A stretch of 64,000 bases of DNA from Bernardetia sp. (GTDB lineage Bacteria; Bacteroidota; Bacteroidia; Cytophagales; Bernardetiaceae). The notes under the pieces are model-generated. The model was not told the origin of the DNA. It did not search any database and worked only from the letters and a program-made list of their open reading frames with translations. The stretch spans positions 124,001 through 188,000 of the forward strand of contig JAHDBD010000002.1 in assembly GCA_020630575.1 (NCBI GenBank). Direction: 5' to 3'. Every line of letters starts with the position of its first letter. The stretch's first letter is position 1. Positions 11,514 to 20,866 of this stretch are shown in pieces. Both the position numbers and the translations under genes were made by a program.

Positions 11514-12008
11514 CTATCTTAAACCTTCAATTTTAGCTAACATTTCTGCTAAAAAATATTCTTGCTTTTCTGTATCTGCTTTTGCAGGAATTGCCTTTGT
11601 CTTCTTATAAGAGAAACCTAAACGATGAAGCAAAGCAATTAAGCCTTTAGTAGTATAACATACGCCAAAGTTTTCATAAACCCATTCACAAATCTGCTGA
11701 CTAGTAGTGTATAAATTAACTTCTAGTTCAGCAGAAAGAAGTGCTAGTTCATTATCGGTTAGATAACTAGAAGAACCTTGATAATGAAAGGATAAAGAAT
11801 AAGATAGACCCTTTTCTTGATAAACAGAATGGTAATGATAAACTGAAGACAAACTAATGCACAACAAACTACTCAAACTTTCTGCACTATGACCACTATC
11901 TAAGCCAAGCAAAACCGTAACTTTTACGTACAACTTCTTATTATTTGAAGTGCTACGTTGAAGTTTTTCCAGTTCTTTACGTGTGTCGTGACCTAAAAAT
12001 GATTTCAT
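11514..12008 (-). CDS. IS630-like transposase, N-terminal DNA-binding part
   Basis: The 164 residues start MKSFLGHDTRKELEKL and contain the helix-turn-helix region of IS630 transposases (VTVLLGLDSGHSAESLSSLL, then SLSSVYHYHSVY), followed by the winged-helix segment (QQICEWVYENFGVCYTTKGL, LLHRLGFSYKKTKAIP). It ends KIEGLR at a TAG. The next transposase residues (RENEV) lie in the frame one base ahead, and that frame has its own stop (TAA) just upstream, which confines the shift to a few bases around AAGATAG. This could be a point deletion or insertion, or a +1 recoding site at AGA-TAG. The ATG start follows an AT-rich leader. Confidence 0.8.
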   Translation of the reverse strand: MKSFLGHDTRKELEKLQRSTSNNKKLYVKVTVLLGLDSGHSAESLSSLLCISLSSVYHYHSVYQEKGLSYSLSFHYQGSSSYLTDNELALLSAELEVNLYTTSQQICEWVYENFGVCYTTKGLIALLHRLGFSYKKTKAIPAKADTEKQEYFLAEMLAKIEGLR

Positions 12009-12055
12009 AAAATAAAAATAAAACTATTTTTGCAATTTTCTAAATCTCATTAAGT

Positions 12056-12065
12056 TTGAGTATAA
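12056..12065 (-). repeat. Right terminal inverted repeat of IS630-like element
   Basis: TTGAGTATAA on the plus strand, the exact complement of the left end at 10955-10964. Confidence 0.6.
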
Positions 12066-12142
12066 GTAACTGAGCAAACTTATTTATATGCAAATGGAAT
12101 CTGTCTGACACCTCAAAGGTATCTTGAGAGTTTAAACTTACA

Positions 12143-12222
12143 GTCTGAACATTAGAAACAGTATTTTATCAAATTCAACAGTCTGGAAGACTGTTATACA
12201 AAAATAATTATGATAACCTTTG
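12143..12222. repeat. Dispersed 80-bp repeat, copy A
   Basis: From GTCTGAACATTAG to GATAACCTTTG, this stretch aligns by eye over its whole length (one gap, roughly three quarters identical) with 56553-56632. It contains a central palindrome (CAGTCTGGAAGACTG). The rest of the gap between the IS end and the start codon at 12372 shows no ORF. Confidence 0.65.
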
Positions 12223-12371
12223 CTATTTTTAAGCAATAGATATTTTCATAAACCTTTGTTTTAGTCTGTACGTTGTTGATTTAGTTGTAAAAATTTCAAC
12301 TCTAAAGAAAAATTACTAAATTAGTTTAACTATTATCTAAGAATCTAATCTTATAATTCTGAAAAAACATT

Positions 12372-15300
12372 ATGAAAACAATTTATTTACCTTCTCTATC
12401 TGTTCATTTTTATAAAAAAATCTATTTTATTCTATTAGTAAGTTTAGTAAGCCTTTTTAGTTTTACTACCTTACTTCAAGCGCAAACATCAACTCAACAG
12501 ATTACTTATCAAGGGAAATTAGTTCAAGATGGAATTCCTTTTTCAGGTTCGGTTAGTATGATTTTCGAATTAGTTAATCCTACAACAAATACAGTTGATT
12601 GGACAGAAACACAAACTATAAATGTACAAGACGGACTTTATTCTGTTGTTTTGGGTTCTCAGACTCCATTTACTAGCAATTTTTTCTCACAACATCCCTC
12701 TTTGGGTTTGCGTGTTAGTGTCAATGGAAATGCACTTACTCCAGTTACTGTTTTGCATGCTGTTCCTTATGCTCATACTGCTAGTTCAGTTTCTGATAAT
12801 TCTATTACATCCCTCAAAATTGTCAATGGAACTATCCAAACAATTGATATAGCAAGTGGAGGAGCAAACAAAGTACTTGTAACTGATGCAACTGGTCAGG
12901 TAATTTGGATTGATAGAACAGCTATCACTGCAGAATCAGATCCAAAAGTAGGTTCACTTACTAATGAAACTGTTCCATTTTGGAATGGAACAACTTTAGT
13001 AGATGGTTCAATTACAGATGATGGCTCAAATGTAAATATATCTAATTCTACAAGTATAAACGACTTATCTGTAAATGATTTATATTTAGGAGGTTTTAAT
13101 GCAAACTCTCTCACTACAAATAGTGGTGGAGGGGTTACAAGTCCTTTTTCTGATAATGCTTTGGTAAGTGAACTAGCAATGACAGATTATATCGCATCAC
13201 AACTTAGTGGTATTCCCACTTACACAGCTGGTGATGGTATTGATATTATAGGCAATCAAATATCAGCTAAATCTACAAATGGATTAACAACAACAGCACT
13301 TGGGATTTCTTTAGGAGGTACTTTATCAAATGCCACAACAATAAACGCTAATAGTAATAACGTATCTTTGACTAATATCAATACATTATCGCTTTCAGGA
13401 ACAACTGGTTCTAATGTAGCTATTATAAACTCAGCCTTTAGTATTACTGATGGAACAAACTCCTCTTTTTTTTCATCAGCAGCTCCCTCAAATCTATATA
13501 CAACAAATGTGTATCTAAATAACATTGGAAGTAAATTTGATATTAGAGATCAAGCATTGGGAATAAGTTTGTTTTCTATTGAAAAACTAAGCACTGAAAC
13601 AAATCTTACTGTAGATAATATAAATGCCTTTGATATAAATGCCGATGGAGATATAGAACTTGATGCCGATGGAAACATAGAAATCGATGCAGATGGAGAT
13701 ATACAAATGCAGTCAGCAGGTGGAAATGTAGAAATAGGAGATAACACCTCTTCTGATTCTGAATTATTAGTAAATGGGTGGCTCAATTTACCTAATTCTG
13801 CTCCTTCTTTTCCATTAACAAACAAATTGTATTCTGATGGCTCAGGAAACTTACGTTGGGGGCTTTCTTTCATCAATACAAGTTCTAGTCCGTTGACTTT
13901 TGAAAGTGGACTTACTAATGCGCTAAATACTGTTAGATTGGGAGGAGCATTGACACAAAATACTCAAATAACAACAGCTCCTACTTTCAATTTAGAAATC
14001 AATGGAGCAGGTAGTTTTGCAGCTAATCTAGGAGGAGATATTTCGGTAGGAACAGATAGAGATGAAACAGGTGTAGTTAGTAACTATTTATATGCAACAA
14101 ACCAAAATACTACAAATGATGCTGAAGTAAATGTAGTAGCTAATACACAAGGTACTGGTACAAGTATAGTTACATTATCTACTGTAACACAAGCAGGTTC
14201 AGAAGAAGGATATTTGAGACTAGAAACCAACGGTTCAGGTGCATCAAAAGCAGAATTTTATGATGTAGATGATATTACTCAAGTTAATGATGGCAGAACT
14301 GATATTACTATCAACAGTAGAAGCAATACAGAAACATCTTCTATAATACTACAAAGGTCAAGAGGAGATTTAACAAACCCAACAACTATAGCAGCAGGAG
14401 ATATATTAGGTAATATAAATTTTGATGGCTTTGAGGGATCAGGTTTTTCAAATGCTGGAGGAATATCAATGACTGCAACATCTGCACCCCTTGGTTCTGG
14501 CATTCCTTCTACATTATCGTTTCACACAGGTAATCCAACTAATGGATCAGTAGAGGAAAAAATGACTATTAATTCTAGAGGAATAATAGGAATAAAAAAA
14601 GATATTATAGTAAGTGCTTTTGCAAGCAATAATGACTTTGGAAGACTTTATGTAAAAGATTCTGATGGAGATTTGTATTATATTCCACCTTCTATTGGTA
14701 CACCTTCTCCTATTAATTTATCCTCTGCTGTTAATGTTAATTATATAGATGGAATAGAAATAAATGGTTCTAATGAAGTTCGTTTAGGAGGAAGATTATC
14801 TAATAATGTTGTTATCGATGGAGCTACGTCTATATCAGGTACAGCAGGTCCTGTTAATTATAATAACTTTGATTTTAATATAAAACAAATAAAAAATCTT
14901 GATCTTGGTTCTACAGATAAAACTATTTTAGAATCCAGAATAGCTTATTTTTCTCCCTCAACATTCAGATTAGCCAACTTAGAACTTACAGCATTAGACC
15001 AGACTTTTAAATTCAATACCCAAATTCAGACAGAACCTGCACCTACAACTCGTTTTAGTATAAACCCAGATAATGTAATTATATCTGATGCAAATCTAAA
15101 AGTTACAGATTCAGGCTTTCCTTTTGACATTCTTTCTTTAGATAAAAATGTAGGTGGAATATTTAATTTTACATTAAATTTAGCTTCTACACCAAACCCT
15201 TCTGGTGGTGGAATTTCAATGACAGCAGGAGAATCAACATATCCAAGTGGACAAGGAGGAAACATGAATTTATCAGGTGGAAATGGTACTACTATAGGAA

Positions 15301-16325
15301 ACGTAAATATTCAACCGAGTGGTGGAAATACTTCAATTGGAGGTAATAATTCAAATACTACTATTAATGGAAATATGTTTGTAGGCAACCCCATAGGAGC
15401 TAGTGCTAAATTGCATATTAGACCAATAAGCTCAGATGGCTTATTAGGAGCTATAAGTGCTATCAGCAATAATACTAACTCTACTCCTGTTGTTAAGACA
15501 ATATCTTCAGGAGGACATATTGGAGCTGCTATAGAGGCTATAGGAACACAGGGCAAAGTAGCTAATTTTTACAGACAGGATGCAAGTTCTTCCAGTCCTA
15601 ACTTACCTGTATTTACAGTAGAAGAAAAAGATTTAACAGCTACTGGAACAGTATTACAAGTAATGGGGAAAAATGAAACTGACACTCTACTTTCTTTGCA
15701 TAATAGAAATTCAAATACAGATGCTTTAGTTATTTTGGCTAAAAATAGTGGAAACATTAACATATTTGAATTGAGAGATAATGGAAATGCATTTTTAGCA
15801 GGTGGCACTCTTATAACAAGTGACCGTCGTTATAAAAAACAAATCAATACACTAGATAATTCTCTGTCAAATATTCTTTCCCTTCGTGGAACAAATTATT
15901 ATTGGAAAGACAAAAGCAAAGATGACCAATTACAGTTTGGTGTTATTGCACAAGAAATAGAAGAAGTATTTCCTAATTTGGTTCATACAAACAATGAAGG
16001 TTATAAATCTGTAAACTATATAGGTCTTGTACCTGTTTTAATAGAAGCAACAAAAGAACAGCAAACTATAATAGATGAACAAAAAGAGGAAATTGAAACA
16101 CAAAAAATAGAACTTGAAAATCTCAAAAAGCAGATTACAGAGCTAAAAACCATTGTTGCAAGTCTTCAAGAAAATCAAAATACTAAAGAAAATACTGATT
16201 CCGTTTTGGCTAAAAAAGTGGAAGCATTGGAAAAACAACTTACTATTTTGGTAGAATCTTTAGGAACAAAAGAAGTCAATACTAAACTCAATACTACATC
16301 AACAGCTTCTTTAGAAGAAGAATAG
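12372..16325 (+). CDS. Fibre-like surface protein with peptidase S74 chaperone domain
   Basis: The 1317-residue protein has a signal peptide (residues 1-38, ending LLQAQT). Its N-terminal domain (TYQGKLVQDGIPFSG...VLGSQTPF...LHAVPYAHTA) is common to Bacteroidota surface proteins with repetitive stalks. A long beta-rich, Asn/Ser/Gly-rich shaft follows, with an Asp-rich repeat (DADGDIELDADGNIEIDADG) near 420-440. At about 1145-1245 is an S74 intramolecular chaperone domain (LITSDRRYKKQIN, then FGVIAQEIEEVFPNLV and NYIGLVPVLIEA). Ser1150 before DRR is the expected self-cleavage residue in this family. The end is a coiled coil (about 1245-1300). S74 domains trimerise fibres and cut themselves off; this is family knowledge. 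No T9SS tail is present, so the route to the surface is unclear. Confidence 0.85.
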   Translation: MKTIYLPSLSVHFYKKIYFILLVSLVSLFSFTTLLQAQTSTQQITYQGKLVQDGIPFSGSVSMIFELVNPTTNTVDWTETQTINVQDGLYSVVLGSQTPFTSNFFSQHPSLGLRVSVNGNALTPVTVLHAVPYAHTASSVSDNSITSLKIVNGTIQTIDIASGGANKVLVTDATGQVIWIDRTAITAESDPKVGSLTNETVPFWNGTTLVDGSITDDGSNVNISNSTSINDLSVNDLYLGGFNANSLTTNSGGGVTSPFSDNALVSELAMTDYIASQLSGIPTYTAGDGIDIIGNQISAKSTNGLTTTALGISLGGTLSNATTINANSNNVSLTNINTLSLSGTTGSNVAIINSAFSITDGTNSSFFSSAAPSNLYTTNVYLNNIGSKFDIRDQALGISLFSIEKLSTETNLTVDNINAFDINADGDIELDADGNIEIDADGDIQMQSAGGNVEIGDNTSSDSELLVNGWLNLPNSAPSFPLTNKLYSDGSGNLRWGLSFINTSSSPLTFESGLTNALNTVRLGGALTQNTQITTAPTFNLEINGAGSFAANLGGDISVGTDRDETGVVSNYLYATNQNTTNDAEVNVVANTQGTGTSIVTLSTVTQAGSEEGYLRLETNGSGASKAEFYDVDDITQVNDGRTDITINSRSNTETSSIILQRSRGDLTNPTTIAAGDILGNINFDGFEGSGFSNAGGISMTATSAPLGSGIPSTLSFHTGNPTNGSVEEKMTINSRGIIGIKKDIIVSAFASNNDFGRLYVKDSDGDLYYIPPSIGTPSPINLSSAVNVNYIDGIEINGSNEVRLGGRLSNNVVIDGATSISGTAGPVNYNNFDFNIKQIKNLDLGSTDKTILESRIAYFSPSTFRLANLELTALDQTFKFNTQIQTEPAPTTRFSINPDNVIISDANLKVTDSGFPFDILSLDKNVGGIFNFTLNLASTPNPSGGGISMTAGESTYPSGQGGNMNLSGGNGTTIGNVNIQPSGGNTSIGGNNSNTTINGNMFVGNPIGASAKLHIRPISSDGLLGAISAISNNTNSTPVVKTISSGGHIGAAIEAIGTQGKVANFYRQDASSSSPNLPVFTVEEKDLTATGTVLQVMGKNETDTLLSLHNRNSNTDALVILAKNSGNINIFELRDNGNAFLAGGTLITSDRRYKKQINTLDNSLSNILSLRGTNYYWKDKSKDDQLQFGVIAQEIEEVFPNLVHTNNEGYKSVNYIGLVPVLIEATKEQQTIIDEQKEEIETQKIELENLKKQITELKTIVASLQENQNTKENTDSVLAKKVEALEKQLTILVESLGTKEVNTKLNTTSTASLEEE

Positions 16326-16359
16326 TTTTAATAATTAATTCTTAGAAAAATTGCTCAGT

Positions 16360-16406
16360 AAAAAACCTATTCAATTATATATTTTGTATAATTGAATAGG
16401 TTTTTT
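16360..16406. terminator. Bidirectional terminator between convergent genes
   Basis: AAAAAACCTATTCAATTAT pairs with ATAATTGAATAGGTTTTTT around an eight-base loop. A-run and T-run flank the stem, so it can serve both the S74 protein gene and the converging phosphatase gene. Confidence 0.9.
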
Positions 16407-16428
16407 ATAGTTTACTAAAACTGAATTT

Positions 16429-19400
16429 TTATACACGAATACCCATAATAGCAATATCATCACGTTGTTTGGTATCTCCTTGGTGTACAAGTAACATATC
16501 TGTAAGTTCTTGTTTTTGCTTCTGAGCTGGTAGAGAAGCAATATTCTTTAACGTTTCTTGTAATTGCAAACTACCAATTTTTTTACCTTTACTGTTAGGC
16601 TGATCAGCATATCCATCCGAAGTTAGATAAATCATATCTCCACTTTCAAGCTGAATTTCTGTTGTGGTAAATACTTTTTCATCTTTCTCTCTTTTCCTTC
16701 CTCCAATAGATTTTCTATCTCCTTTTATCTCTTTAAAAACGCCATCTTTTTTGGTAATGTAGAGAGGTCTTTTTGCACCTGAAAACCATACTTGATGTGT
16801 CTTTAAATTAATTTTACAGAAACAAATATCCATTCCATCTGTATTTCTGTTGTCTTGTTGTGAAAGTGATGTTCTTATTTTTGTATTTAATAACTCAAGA
16901 GTTTCACAAGGTTTTAAAGTTCGGTTTTGCTGTACCATATCACTCAAAAGTGAACTACCAATCATAGACATAAATGCTCCTGGGACTCCGTGTCCCGTAC
17001 AATCTGCCACAGCCACATAAACAATATCTCCTAAATTTTTGAACCAATAAAAATCTCCAGAAACAATATCTAAAGGTTCATAAACTGTAAATACTTCAGG
17101 CAAATGTTCTTTTAAATCAGTTTCAGTAGGTAAAATAGCTTTTTGAATGGTTTCAGCATAGCGCAAACTATCTGTCATATTCTTGTTTTTTTCTTGAAGT
17201 TCTTTTGTACGTTCTGCTACTTGCGTTTCTAAGTAAAGTTGTTGATTTTTACTTCTTCTAATTTTGGCAATATAAAAAGTAGAAATAATACCCACAATCA
17301 TAAAAACACCCAATATTCTAAACCAAAGACGCTCCCAAACAGGCGTAGAAACATTGATATAAAGTGCTATTCCTTCTTCGTTCCATACTTCATCCGAATT
17401 AGAAGCCTTTACTCTAAAAACATAATTACCATAAGGTAGAGTTGGATAATTTACAAATCTACGTCCTGAATTTACATACGTCCATTCTTCGTCAAGTCCT
17501 TCCATTTTGTAAGCATACATATTCTTTTTTGGGTCAGAAAAATGCAGAGCTGCAAACTCTAAAGAAAAACCAGTTTTTTCATAATCTAAAGTAAGACTAT
17601 CTGCTGTCAAGATATAACTATCTAACGGGTTTTCTACTCTAGTGATAAAGTCTATAAAAGGAAGTGATTTAGAAAAAATTTCTATTTCTGTAAAAACAAG
17701 TTGTGGAGGTAATGGATCATCTTTTATTTCTGTTGGAAAGAAAGCATTGTATCCATCTTTTCCTCCAAAAAACAACTCTCCTTTTTCACTTTCATAATAT
17801 GAACCTGCTAAAAAATCTTGCCCTTGTAAACCATTTGTCTCATCGTATGACTTTGCTGTTAATGTTTTTAAAGAAAAGCGAGAAATCCCTTTATTTGTAG
17901 AAAGCCAAAGGTTTTTATCTTCTCCTAAAATAACCGAATAAATCATATCAGTAGGCAAACCATCTTTTCTTGAAAAATAACTCAAAGAATCTTGTTTTGG
18001 ATAATAACGAATCAAACCTTTACTAGAGCTAAACCAGACACTATTTTCACCTACTTCTTCGATAGCACTCACCCAAACTTTAAGATCCTTTCGTTTGTCT
18101 AAAATAATTTTTTCTGTTGCAACATCATACAAATATGCTCCTGTAGGCGTTCCTACCCAAATGGTATTTTTATCTGTTGCTTTTGCTGAAAGCATAATTT
18201 CATTATCTGTCAGATTAGGCTCTCCTTCTATTTTTACTTCAAAATCATTAAGTGAACGATTATATTTACACAAATCACCTTCAAAAGTAAGTACCCAAAT
18301 TTCGCCTTTTTTGTCTGTAAATAATTTTGAAATTCTGCTTGAAGGCAACCCTTCCCAATGTTTTTTGTATTGAACAATTGTCAGATTTCCATTTTTATAT
18401 GAAAAACGACCTACTCCTCTATCTCTTGTGCTACACCAAGTTGTTCCATACAAATCCTGTGTAATCCCTGTTACATCATCGCTTGGCATTCCATGAGAAT
18501 AACGAGAGTATTGCGTAAACCAACCGTTTGCAATGTTAGGATTATATCTGAAAATACCTGCTTTTTTTGTTCCTATCCACGTTTTTCCTTCATCATCTTT
18601 ATAAAAACAAGTTATATTATTATCCTGAATTCCATTTTTACGAAGGTCATTTACTGAGCGATACAATCTAAATTTAATTTTTTCAGGGTCATATTTATTT
18701 AATCCTCCTTGTGCCGTTCCAAACCAAAAAACACCTGTACGGTCTTGAAACAGAACTTTTATTCCTGTATTATCACTCAAACTAAACGGATTATAAACAT
18801 CTTTTTGAAAACGAAGAAAGCCTGATTTCTCATTCAAATATTTATTCAAACCTTGTGAAGCAGTTCCTACCCAAAGATTTCCACTTTTGTCTATCAAAAG
18901 ACCTGTAATATGATTATCACTTATAGAATTTTCATCATTAGATTTATGAACAAAAGATGTAAATGATTTATCATTTTTTTGCTCTTGAGTTGCTTGCTGA
19001 TTAGTCAAATTATCTAAATGAAGAGCTTGTAATCCTTTTTTTGTACCTATCCAAATGACATTTGCTGTTGCATCTATTGCTAATGAAGTAACATGATTGT
19101 CTAAAAGTCCATCATTTAAATCAAAATGCTTTACTTGTTCGTTGGTCTGGGCGAGTGCAACTCTATATAGACCTAATGAATCTGAGCCTACCCACATTGC
19201 TCCTTTTGTATCTTGAGCAATCGCTGAAATAGGTAAATCTTTCAAAATAGATAATTTCTGGTTGTTGGAAGCAAAATGCACCCATTCATTTTTCTTATCT
19301 TGATAAAAACTGAGTCCTTCTTGACTTCCTACCCAAATATTGTCTTTATTATCCTTAAATAAACTATTAATTTTTGTATGTGGAATAGCTCCAGTTTCGC

Positions 19401-19833
19401 CAAACTGAACTTGTAAGAAGGTATTTTTATTTCTAATCCATTTACTAATTCCTTTTTCTGTTCCTATCCAAATATCCCCATTTTTATCTTCACAAAGTGC
19501 TGTAATAGAATTATCTACTAAAGAAGTTGAATCATTAGGAAGGTGTTTGTAGTCTATCAATGAATAACCATCATACCTATGCAAACCATCAGGAGTTCCT
19601 ATCCATAAAAACCCTTGATTATCTTGGATAAGTGTGGTAATAGTATTCTGAGAAAGTCCCTCTGCTGTTGTCATTGCTGAAAAACGAACGCCTTGAGCAT
19701 AGGAAGAAGAAAAATAAAAGGTAGAGAAATACACTACGAAAAGTAGTTGAAGTAAAAAGGCAGACGAGTAACCAAATAAATTATTAAAATAAAATAATCT
19801 GCTGTTCTTTTTTTGAAGGAAAAAAAAGTGCAT
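16429..19833 (-). CDS. Propeller sensor with PP2C/SpoIIE phosphatase output
   Basis: The 1134 residues begin with an uncleaved or cleaved signal region (to about 46, SSYAQ). A two-component-regulator propeller follows with repeated blades (ITTLIQDNQGFLWIGT, ITALCEDKNGDIWIGT, INSLFKDNKDNIWVGS), then a Y_Y_Y domain (YAYKMEGLDEEWTYVNSG, RFVNYPTLPYGNYVFRVKA). A membrane segment lies near 836-856 and a short coiled coil (QVAERTKELQEKNKN) after it. The C-terminal ~250 residues are a SpoIIE-type PP2C phosphatase, with metal-site motifs SGDFYW, DCTGHGVPGAFMSM and QRDDIAIMGI. The predicted arrangement is a periplasmic sensor and a cytoplasmic Ser/Thr phosphatase, in place of the histidine kinase usual after such propellers. 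Ligand and target are unknown. Two longer paralogues lie at 43356-51378. Confidence 0.9.
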   Translation of the reverse strand: MHFFFLQKKNSRLFYFNNLFGYSSAFLLQLLFVVYFSTFYFSSSYAQGVRFSAMTTAEGLSQNTITTLIQDNQGFLWIGTPDGLHRYDGYSLIDYKHLPNDSTSLVDNSITALCEDKNGDIWIGTEKGISKWIRNKNTFLQVQFGETGAIPHTKINSLFKDNKDNIWVGSQEGLSFYQDKKNEWVHFASNNQKLSILKDLPISAIAQDTKGAMWVGSDSLGLYRVALAQTNEQVKHFDLNDGLLDNHVTSLAIDATANVIWIGTKKGLQALHLDNLTNQQATQEQKNDKSFTSFVHKSNDENSISDNHITGLLIDKSGNLWVGTASQGLNKYLNEKSGFLRFQKDVYNPFSLSDNTGIKVLFQDRTGVFWFGTAQGGLNKYDPEKIKFRLYRSVNDLRKNGIQDNNITCFYKDDEGKTWIGTKKAGIFRYNPNIANGWFTQYSRYSHGMPSDDVTGITQDLYGTTWCSTRDRGVGRFSYKNGNLTIVQYKKHWEGLPSSRISKLFTDKKGEIWVLTFEGDLCKYNRSLNDFEVKIEGEPNLTDNEIMLSAKATDKNTIWVGTPTGAYLYDVATEKIILDKRKDLKVWVSAIEEVGENSVWFSSSKGLIRYYPKQDSLSYFSRKDGLPTDMIYSVILGEDKNLWLSTNKGISRFSLKTLTAKSYDETNGLQGQDFLAGSYYESEKGELFFGGKDGYNAFFPTEIKDDPLPPQLVFTEIEIFSKSLPFIDFITRVENPLDSYILTADSLTLDYEKTGFSLEFAALHFSDPKKNMYAYKMEGLDEEWTYVNSGRRFVNYPTLPYGNYVFRVKASNSDEVWNEEGIALYINVSTPVWERLWFRILGVFMIVGIISTFYIAKIRRSKNQQLYLETQVAERTKELQEKNKNMTDSLRYAETIQKAILPTETDLKEHLPEVFTVYEPLDIVSGDFYWFKNLGDIVYVAVADCTGHGVPGAFMSMIGSSLLSDMVQQNRTLKPCETLELLNTKIRTSLSQQDNRNTDGMDICFCKINLKTHQVWFSGAKRPLYITKKDGVFKEIKGDRKSIGGRKREKDEKVFTTTEIQLESGDMIYLTSDGYADQPNSKGKKIGSLQLQETLKNIASLPAQKQKQELTDMLLVHQGDTKQRDDIAIMGIRV

Positions 19834-19968
19834 AAATTTGCAAAAAATTAGTAGTTTCTAGGATAGAATAATATGGATAATAGTGACCTAAAAATACGCA
19901 AATTCTATAAAGTAAAAAAATATAATTTCAATTTGGACTCAAAACTAAGTAAACTATTCAAAAATAAG

Positions 19969-19993
19969 TACAACAAAATTATTTAATTGTAAA
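19969..19993 (+). repeat. 25-bp direct repeat, left of lysE-type gene
   Basis: TACAACAAAATTATTTAATT followed by GTAAA. Only one base differs from 20801-20825. It lies 135 bases before the exporter gene. A TAAATTTG box (19990-19997) overlaps its end and could be a -7 promoter element. Confidence 0.6.
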
Positions 19994-20061
19994 TTTGTAG
20001 AAAGGAGAAGTATTTATAGGGTTGTTATATTATAAATTTTATCCTTAATAAAAATACCTTA

Positions 20062-20090
20062 TGACGTTTTTGGTATTACCACCAACGACA
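20062..20090 (+). repeat. Dispersed palindrome upstream of lysE-type gene
   Basis: TGACGTTTTTGGTATTACC then ACCAACGACA forms an imperfect hairpin 38 bases before the start codon. It resembles the GTTGTTGGTGTC/ACACCAACAAC hairpins upstream of deoC and trpE. Confidence 0.4.
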
Positions 20091-20127
20091 ATATGAAAAA
20101 AAATTTATAACACTATAAAAAACAAAC

Positions 20128-20757
20128 ATGGAATTAGGAGTAATACTATCATTTATTGGTGCATCAATAATTTTAACATTGATGCCAGGACCTGATAATT
20201 TATTTGTACTAACAGAAAGTTTAACAAAAGGACAAAAAGATGGAATTGCCATATCTCTTGGACTTTCATTAGGTGTACTTATACATACTTTGGCAGCAGC
20301 TACAGGTTTATCAATTATTATTCAAAAATCGGCTCTTGCATTTTCTATAATCAAATATTTAGGTGCTGCATATCTATTTTATTTAGCTTTTAAGGCTTTT
20401 AAAGAGAAAAAAACTGACTTAGATTTAAAATCGCCTAGTCATATTGAAAAAACTAAAATTTTTCCTCTTGTAAAGAAGGGATTTTTAATGAACGTCCTAA
20501 ACCCAAAAGTTTCTTTATTTTTTATTGCTTTTCTACCTCAATTTATAAGTCCAAATGGATACAATATAACGCTACAGATGATTATACTTGGACTTATATT
20601 TATGTCGCAAGCATTTTTAATTTTTTCAACAATTGCCATTTTAGCAAGTAAATTGACCAAATATATAAATAATCCAAAATTTTGGAAAATTACAAAATGG
20701 AGTAAAATAGGTGTATTGTCAATTTTAGGATTAGCCTTGGTTTTTTCTAGAAAGTAA
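20128..20757 (+). CDS. LysE/RhtB-family amino acid exporter
   Basis: The 209 residues form about six hydrophobic segments, and the first carries the family signature LTLMPGPDNLFVLTESLTKG (about residues 16-35). SLGLSLGVLIHTLAAATGLS and the segment KKGFLMNVLNPKVSLFFIAFLPQFI are also typical. Members export amino acids or homoserine lactones across the inner membrane; the substrate cannot be told from sequence. The gene is monocistronic in appearance and is flanked by a pair of near-identical 25-bp direct repeats (19969-19993 and 20801-20825). Confidence 0.9.
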   Translation: MELGVILSFIGASIILTLMPGPDNLFVLTESLTKGQKDGIAISLGLSLGVLIHTLAAATGLSIIIQKSALAFSIIKYLGAAYLFYLAFKAFKEKKTDLDLKSPSHIEKTKIFPLVKKGFLMNVLNPKVSLFFIAFLPQFISPNGYNITLQMIILGLIFMSQAFLIFSTIAILASKLTKYINNPKFWKITKWSKIGVLSILGLALVFSRK

Positions 20758-20800
20758 TTATTTCCTTAAATACACTAAAACTTATTGGTATTTAGAATTC

Positions 20801-20825
20801 TACAACAAACTTATTTAATTGTAAA
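20801..20825 (+). repeat. 25-bp direct repeat, right of lysE-type gene
   Basis: TACAACAAACTTATTTAATT followed by GTAAA, 24 of 25 bases identical to 19969-19993. It lies 41 bases before the next start codon. Confidence 0.6.
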
Positions 20826-20866
20826 AATATAAGAGTTACAGATATGAATCAATTCTATTTATTTCT

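Larger units (their letters stand above)
10955..12065 (-). mobile_element. IS630-like insertion sequence
   Basis: A two-part transposase on the minus strand is bracketed by the inverted ends TTATACTCAA (10955-10964) and TTGAGTATAA (12056-12065). The span of about 1.1 kb fits the IS630 family, which inserts at TA dinucleotides. A TA occurs at each tip, but the exact outer boundary cannot be fixed without a second copy. The transposase frame is interrupted near 11505, so the element is either inactive or uses frameshifting. It sits about 440 bases upstream of the giant surface-protein gene. Confidence 0.75.
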
